Of a stretch of 64,000 nt of DNA, positions 59,849-64,000 are shown piece after piece (positions within the stretch are counted from its first letter, which is position 1; each line of letters starts with the position of its first letter). A program made the position numbers and the translations under genes. The notes under the pieces are model-generated. The model searched no databases and was not told the DNA's origin. It saw only the letters and a program-made list of their open reading frames with translations. Source of the stretch: Palsa-892 sp035295845 (GTDB lineage Bacteria; Pseudomonadota; Alphaproteobacteria; Rhizobiales; Xanthobacteraceae); contig DATGIF010000027.1 of the NCBI GenBank assembly GCA_035295845.1, positions 62,001 through 126,000 of the forward strand. Reading direction: 5' to 3'.

Positions 59849-61900
59849 ATGGACTTCTCCCGGCTCGGCTCGGTTTTTTCGCGGCTCGGCTCGCTCCTGC
59901 GGCGTCCGCTGTATCTCCTTTCCGTCCGCGCCCGCATCGCGACGCTCGCTTTCAGCCCGGTGCTCGGCTTCATGATTATCGGGCTCGCTTACGTCGTCGG
60001 CGAACACGAGCTCGAAAGCGCCTTCGACAGCGTGAAGAGCGCGAGCGCGCTCGCGGATGTGAGCCGCGATTTCAAAACCGCCATTGGCACCATGCGGATC
60101 ACCGCCAAGGAATTCGCGGCGCAGCCCGAGACGAACGAGATCAAGACATTTAGCGAAGCCTACGCCGCGGCGCTGAAGAGCCTCGAAAGCATCGAGGTCG
60201 GCGGCGAAGCGTCGGAAAAGCAAGGGGTCGGCTCGCTGCGGCAGCGGTTGATGGAGTTGAAAGAGAAATTTTCCGCCATGCAGATGGAAGCGGAGAAACT
60301 CGGCCTGTCCGCGAATGAGGGTCTGCGCGGCCGGGTGGAAAAAAATTCGGCGGCGGTCGAGCGGATCATCAACCAGGAAATGTCATGGCTGTCGGATGCC
60401 GACCAGAAGAAGCTCCTGTTTTCGCTTCTGATCATGCGCCGGTACGAGGCCGACTACCGGCTGAACCGGCAGGATATCGCGCACTCGATGTTCTTTCTCG
60501 AGTTCCAGAATTTCAACAGTGCGCTCGGAAGGATGAACGCGGTCGGCGACAAGATCGCGCCGGCCTCGCTGTTGAAGCGGCAGTTGACCGAACAGGTCAG
60601 AAGCTATGCCGACACGTTCGGCGAATGGGCCGAGACCGACGACCGGGTCAAGCCGTCGCTCGCGATCATCGAACTGGACAGCGCCGAAATGCTGCCCGCC
60701 GCCGACAAGATCATCGCGCTTGCGGGGCAGCGCGAGGAAGAAGCAACCGCGCGGTTCGATGCCTCGCAGATGCGCACGAAGTGGATCATTCTTTCCGCCG
60801 GCTTCGCCGTCGCCCTGTTGGGACTTTTGCTCAGCTGGCTGATCGGACGCAGCATCACGCGGCCGCTCGGGGGGCTGGCGAGCGCGATGAAAAGCCTTGC
60901 CGAAGGCAATCTTTCCGCCGCCGTTCCGGCGGCGCGCGCAAGCGACGAGATCGGCGCCATGGCGCGCGCGGTGCTTGTCTTCCGCGACAACGCCCGCGAA
61001 CGCGACCGCCTCGAGGCCGAGCAGCAGCACACGAGCGCCGAACGCGAAGCGCACGCGGCGGCGGTGGAAAGGCTCGTGCGCGGCTTCGCGGGCACCGCGG
61101 ATCTTGCGCTCGACGCGGTGAAGGCGGCCGCGAACAAACTGGGGATCGCCGCCGACGGCTTGGGCGAGACAGCAGGCCGGGTCGGCTCGGAAGCGGAGCA
61201 GGCGGGACGCGCGGCGGGTGCCGCTTCCGCGAACGTCGCGCAAGCCGCGGCCGCCGCCGAGCAGCTCGCGGGCTCGGTCGCGGAAGTGGCGCGGCAGACC
61301 GCAAGCTCGACCGAAGTTGCCGGCCGCGCGGTGACCGAGACGCAGCGCTCGGTCGGGATCATGGGCACGCTCGCGGAAGCGGCGAGCCGCATCGGCGAGG
61401 TGGTGGGCCTCATTCAATCGATCGCGGCGCAGACGAACCTTCTCGCGCTCAACGCCACCATCGAAGCGGCGCGCGCCGGCGAAGCCGGCCGCGGCTTCGC
61501 CGTGGTTGCCGCCGAGGTGAAGTCGCTCGCCAACCAGACCGCGCACGCGACCGAGGAAATTACGTACCAGATCAACGCGATCCAGGAAGCCTCGTTCGAG
61601 GCGCGGCGCGCGATCGACACGGTGAGCTCCGTCATTCAGGAAATGTCGGCCATGGCCGCTTCCATCGCCTCGGCGGTGGAGGAGCAAAATATGGCGGTCG
61701 TTTCGATCGCCAATAACGTGGCGCTCGCCTCAAACGAGGCCGATGTCGGCGCCAACGCCATGCGCGGCGTCGAGCACGCGGCGAGCGGCGCACGGCTGAC
61801 CGCGAGCGACGTGGCCGCACTCGCCGTCCAGCTTGGCGGCGAAGCGGAAAATCTCAACGCCGCGATCGGCAAGTTCCTTGCCGAGGTGCGAGCCGCCTGA
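59849..61900 (+). CDS. Methyl-accepting chemotaxis protein
   Basis: 683 residues from ATG 59849. First membrane helix at about 31-53 (LAFSPVLGFMIIGLAYVVG), a helical periplasmic domain to about 310, second helix at about 312-332 (IILSAGFAVALLGLLLSWLIG), a HAMP domain (about 333-385), then the cytoplasmic signalling rod with the hairpin tip IQSIAAQTNLLALNATIEAARAGEAGRGFAVVA in parts. No C-terminal receptor pentapeptide. Ligand unknown. The 182-base gap before it has only a G+C-rich ccggcgccgg palindrome and no clear promoter. Confidence 0.95.
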   Translation: MDFSRLGSVFSRLGSLLRRPLYLLSVRARIATLAFSPVLGFMIIGLAYVVGEHELESAFDSVKSASALADVSRDFKTAIGTMRITAKEFAAQPETNEIKTFSEAYAAALKSLESIEVGGEASEKQGVGSLRQRLMELKEKFSAMQMEAEKLGLSANEGLRGRVEKNSAAVERIINQEMSWLSDADQKKLLFSLLIMRRYEADYRLNRQDIAHSMFFLEFQNFNSALGRMNAVGDKIAPASLLKRQLTEQVRSYADTFGEWAETDDRVKPSLAIIELDSAEMLPAADKIIALAGQREEEATARFDASQMRTKWIILSAGFAVALLGLLLSWLIGRSITRPLGGLASAMKSLAEGNLSAAVPAARASDEIGAMARAVLVFRDNARERDRLEAEQQHTSAEREAHAAAVERLVRGFAGTADLALDAVKAAANKLGIAADGLGETAGRVGSEAEQAGRAAGAASANVAQAAAAAEQLAGSVAEVARQTASSTEVAGRAVTETQRSVGIMGTLAEAASRIGEVVGLIQSIAAQTNLLALNATIEAARAGEAGRGFAVVAAEVKSLANQTAHATEEITYQINAIQEASFEARRAIDTVSSVIQEMSAMAASIASAVEEQNMAVVSIANNVALASNEADVGANAMRGVEHAASGARLTASDVAALAVQLGGEAENLNAAIGKFLAEVRAA

Positions 61901-61993
61901 AGCCGCGGTATTCGCGGATCGGGATGCCTTCTTTTCCACTTGCAAGGGGCGCAACGATCCGCAATCAGAGGGCGTGACCTTTGGGGAAACGCC

Positions 61994-62827
61994 GTGAACC
62001 GTGCCTACAGGCTCGCGCTCGACGCCTTCTATGCCTTCAATGATGACGACGGCTGGGCGATCGCGAGCCACATCGCGCTGTCGGCGCTGATGGCGCTGTT
62101 TCCGTTCCTGATTTTCGTGACCGCGCTGGCGGCGCTGTTCGGCACCAAGGAGCTTGCCGACGCGACCGCGATGCTGCTGCTGCAAAGCTGGCCGAAGGAG
62201 GTGGCGGAGCCGATCGCATCGGCGATCCATGACGTGCTGACCAATTTGCGCACCGACGCGCTGACCTTCGGCGTCCTGTTCGCGGTCTATTTTTCCTCGA
62301 GCGGCATCGAAAGCCTGCGGATCGGCCTGAACCGCGCCTATGGCGTGCGCGAGACGCATTCGTGGTGGTGGATGCGGATCGAATCGATCCTCTATGTTTT
62401 CGTGGGCGCGGTTTCGCTCCTGGCGCTTGCGTTTCTCATCGTGCTCGGGCCCTTGATCTGGGCGACGGCGACGAAATACGCACCCTGGCTCAAGCCGTTC
62501 GCGGGCATCGTCGACCTCACGCGTTATGGGCTGACGTCGTTCGTGCTCGTGGTCGCGCTCATCGTGGTGCACAAATGGCTGCCGGCGGGGCGCCGGAGCT
62601 TTGCCGAGATCGCGCCGGGGATCGTGGTGACGCTTGTCTTGTGGATCGCGGCGGGTGCCTTGTTCGGCTCGTATCTGTCGGAATTCGCCTACACTTACGT
62701 CACGTATTATGCGGGGCTTGCCTCGGCAATGATCGCGCTCGTGTTTCTGTACGTGACGGCGTCGATTTTCGTCTATGGCGGCGAGCTGAATTCGGTGATC
62801 CGCAAGGAGCGCGAGGCGAGGCCATGA
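61994..62827 (+). CDS. YihY/BrkB-family membrane protein
   Basis: 277 residues from a GTG at 61994 (tggggaaacgcc upstream). Six or so membrane segments: IALSALMALFPFLIFVTALAALFG (in parts), ALTFGVLFAVYFSSSGIESL, ILYVFVGAVSLLALAFLIVLGPLIW in parts, and the C-terminal YYAGLASAMIALVFLYVTASIFVYGGELN in parts. The FSSSGIESLRIGLNRAYGV motif is characteristic. Formerly called RNase BN; real function unknown. Confidence 0.92.
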   Translation: MNRAYRLALDAFYAFNDDDGWAIASHIALSALMALFPFLIFVTALAALFGTKELADATAMLLLQSWPKEVAEPIASAIHDVLTNLRTDALTFGVLFAVYFSSSGIESLRIGLNRAYGVRETHSWWWMRIESILYVFVGAVSLLALAFLIVLGPLIWATATKYAPWLKPFAGIVDLTRYGLTSFVLVVALIVVHKWLPAGRRSFAEIAPGIVVTLVLWIAAGALFGSYLSEFAYTYVTYYAGLASAMIALVFLYVTASIFVYGGELNSVIRKEREARP

Positions 62828-62836
62828 AGCCTTTAT

Positions 62837-63472
62837 TTATTTCATCAGCTTCGCGCTGAAACTCGTGCCGGCGCCTGCTGCCGGCGTGAAGGACATTTCC
62901 ACTTCCGCGCGCTTGCCGCAAAGATCGAACTTCCAGCTTTCCGACCACGGCGTGTTGCCGTCCTTGTAAGGCTCGATCTCGCGCGTGTCGGTGACCCAGC
63001 TTTTCTCGCAGCCGGGCGGATTCGCGGTTGAGGCCGCCACCTTCGCCACGCGGATCGAATCGCGCTGAAGCCGGGGATCCGCCTTGGTCTCGCCCGGCAG
63101 GAGTTCGATCGCGCGCGATTTTTCGTCTTCGAGAAAAAGCATCAGGTTTCGCCGCGCGCGCGGCTCGCAATCGACGAGATAGCGCTCAACCCAGGAAATC
63201 GATTGCGGCGAGACCGGATAGGGGAGCGCCTCGATCAACGCGCTCAGCCGGGCTCCCTTGCAGTCATAGCCGGGAATATTCGCGCCGGACTTCCTGAGCG
63301 CGTCGGCGCGCGTGGCCGCGAATTCGCCGGAAAAGACGCGGGAGGCGATCTTCGCGCCATAGGCCCGCGTGATCGGCCCGCGATCGGCGCGGCTGACGTC
63401 CGGCCCATCGTCGGCAAAACCCGCGGATAAAGAAACAAGGAAGGCGAGGAAGAAGGCGGCAAGCCGCTGCAT
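62837..63472 (-). CDS. Exported protein downstream of ccr
   Basis: 211 residues from ATG 63472. Signal peptide 1-20 (LAAFFLAFLVSLSAGFA, cleavage after GFA). Mature region has SRADRGPITRAYGAKIASRVFSGEF, five cysteines (for example IPGYDCKG, YLVDCEPR, PPGCEKSW, FDLCGKR) and a C-terminal beta-like VEMSFTPAAGAGTSFSAKLMK in parts. No family recognised. It starts five bases after the ccr stop on the same strand, so it should be co-expressed with ccr. Function unknown; periplasmic. Confidence 0.72.
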   Translation of the reverse strand: MQRLAAFFLAFLVSLSAGFADDGPDVSRADRGPITRAYGAKIASRVFSGEFAATRADALRKSGANIPGYDCKGARLSALIEALPYPVSPQSISWVERYLVDCEPRARRNLMLFLEDEKSRAIELLPGETKADPRLQRDSIRVAKVAASTANPPGCEKSWVTDTREIEPYKDGNTPWSESWKFDLCGKRAEVEMSFTPAAGAGTSFSAKLMK

Positions 63473-63477
63473 CGCGA

Positions 63478-64000
63478 TCAGCCGTCCGTCGCCTCGATCA
63501 CGTCGTCGAACGTGCGCAGTCCCGGACGCGGCGCGTTGACGAGCACCGCCATGTTGCCGGGCTTGTGCTGGTTCTTCCACATCAGCATGTGGGCGTGGGG
63601 AATTTGCAGCCACGGCAGCGCCTCGCTCATGCAGGGATCGACCCGGCGGTCGAGCACGAACTGATTGGCGGCGGATGCCTGCTTGAGATGCGCGAAGTGC
63701 GAACCCTGAATGCGTTTCTGCCGCATCCACACGTAGCGCGCATCGAAAGTGATGTTGAAGCCGGTGGTGCCGGCGCAAAAGACGACCATGCCGCCGCGCT
63801 TGGCCACCAGCGTCGAGACCGGGAAGGTCTGCTCGCCGGGATGCTCGAAGACGATATCGACGTCGCGCTTGCCGGTGATGTCCCAGATCGCCTTGCCGAA
63901 GCGGCGCGCTTCCTTGACCCAGCCGTCGTATTCGGCGCTGCCGACCTTGGGCATGGCGCCCCAGCATTTGAACGCGCTCCGATTGATGACGCCCTTGGCG
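63478..64000 (-). CDS. ccr: Crotonyl-CoA carboxylase/reductase, C-terminal part (5' end outside window)
   Basis: The minus-strand frame is open to the window edge and lacks a start; 173 residues are visible. They match the C-terminal NADPH-binding half of Ccr: KGVINRSAFKCWGAMPKVGS, FGKAIWDITGKRDVDIVFEHPGE, STLVAKRGGMVVFCAGTTGFN, RQKRIQGSHFAHLKQASAAN and HKPGNMAVLVNAPRPG. Ccr converts crotonyl-CoA with CO2 and NADPH to ethylmalonyl-CoA, the key step of the ethylmalonyl-CoA pathway. ATG at 63954 is an internal Met, not the start. Confidence 0.96.
   Translation of the reverse strand, partial: AKGVINRSAFKCWGAMPKVGSAEYDGWVKEARRFGKAIWDITGKRDVDIVFEHPGEQTFPVSTLVAKRGGMVVFCAGTTGFNITFDARYVWMRQKRIQGSHFAHLKQASAANQFVLDRRVDPCMSEALPWLQIPHAHMLMWKNQHKPGNMAVLVNAPRPGLRTFDDVIEATDG

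Overview
The window is a high-G+C chromosomal segment of an alphaproteobacterium. Gene order and family content point to the order Hyphomicrobiales (Rhizobiales), probably near Xanthobacteraceae or Nitrobacteraceae. The main evidence is the block ftsX-ftsE-DUF3426-cpdR-DUF4175-lysA-lptM-argH-tlpA, the block chorismate mutase-hisC-prephenate dehydrogenase next to metX-metW, the block cobalamin adenosyltransferase-rhomboid-etfB-etfA-hbd, two DUF3551 proteins, and a dispersed palindrome typical of this order. I saw no rRNA, tRNA, CRISPR array, phage or insertion sequence. The genus is inference.

Layout. 1-12.4 kb is accessory: the end of a TcuA-like flavoprotein, an outer-membrane barrel, an acyl-CoA dehydrogenase divergent from a nitrilase, AraC and LuxR regulators, several small secreted proteins (one with a long Lys-Asp repeat), a GFA protein, a DUF5996 protein, and a three-gene operon ending in a UGSC-family selenoprotein. 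12.4-19.0 kb holds a form II (aerobic CO dehydrogenase-like) molybdenum hydroxylase, coxS-coxL-coxM, with its MoxR ATPase and VWA partners and a lone cyclic-nucleotide-binding domain. 19.1-21.7 kb is a divergent aldolase/sugar-acid dehydratase pair sharing a perfect palindrome. 21.7-31 kb mixes a macro-domain protein, a patatin, a Fur/Zur regulator coupled to ispG, mtgA, rpmF and a GGDEF-EAL protein. 30.9-33.7 kb is polyhydroxybutyrate metabolism (phaR, phaA, phaB). 33.7-40.8 kb is glyoxalase II, methionine synthesis (metX, metW) and aromatic/histidine synthesis. 40.8-55.6 kb is the ftsEX-lysA-argH core, an ECF sigma factor and hbd-etfA. 55.6-64 kb holds etfB, rhomboid, cobalamin adenosyltransferase, methylsuccinyl-CoA dehydrogenase, a chemoreceptor, a YihY protein and the 3' end of crotonyl-CoA carboxylase/reductase.

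How the genes fit together. PhaA and PhaB, 3-hydroxybutyryl-CoA dehydrogenase, ETF, Mcd, Ccr and the B12 adenosyltransferase together suggest C2 assimilation through acetoacetyl-CoA and the ethylmalonyl-CoA pathway, with PHB as the storage branch. The form II hydroxylase, aldolase, dehydratase and acyl-CoA dehydrogenases suggest oxidation of varied organic acids.

Most interesting observations. (1) An in-frame TGA at 10644-10646 inside a UGSC-family gene lies exactly at the U of the U-G-S-C motif. It is followed at the right distance by a hairpin that fits the bacterial SECIS consensus, so this is very probably a selenoprotein made with two uncharacterised partner genes. (2) A perfect alphaproteobacterial LexA box overlaps a predicted -10 element directly at the start codon of an unrecognised gene (41229-41741), which suggests a leaderless SOS-controlled transcript.
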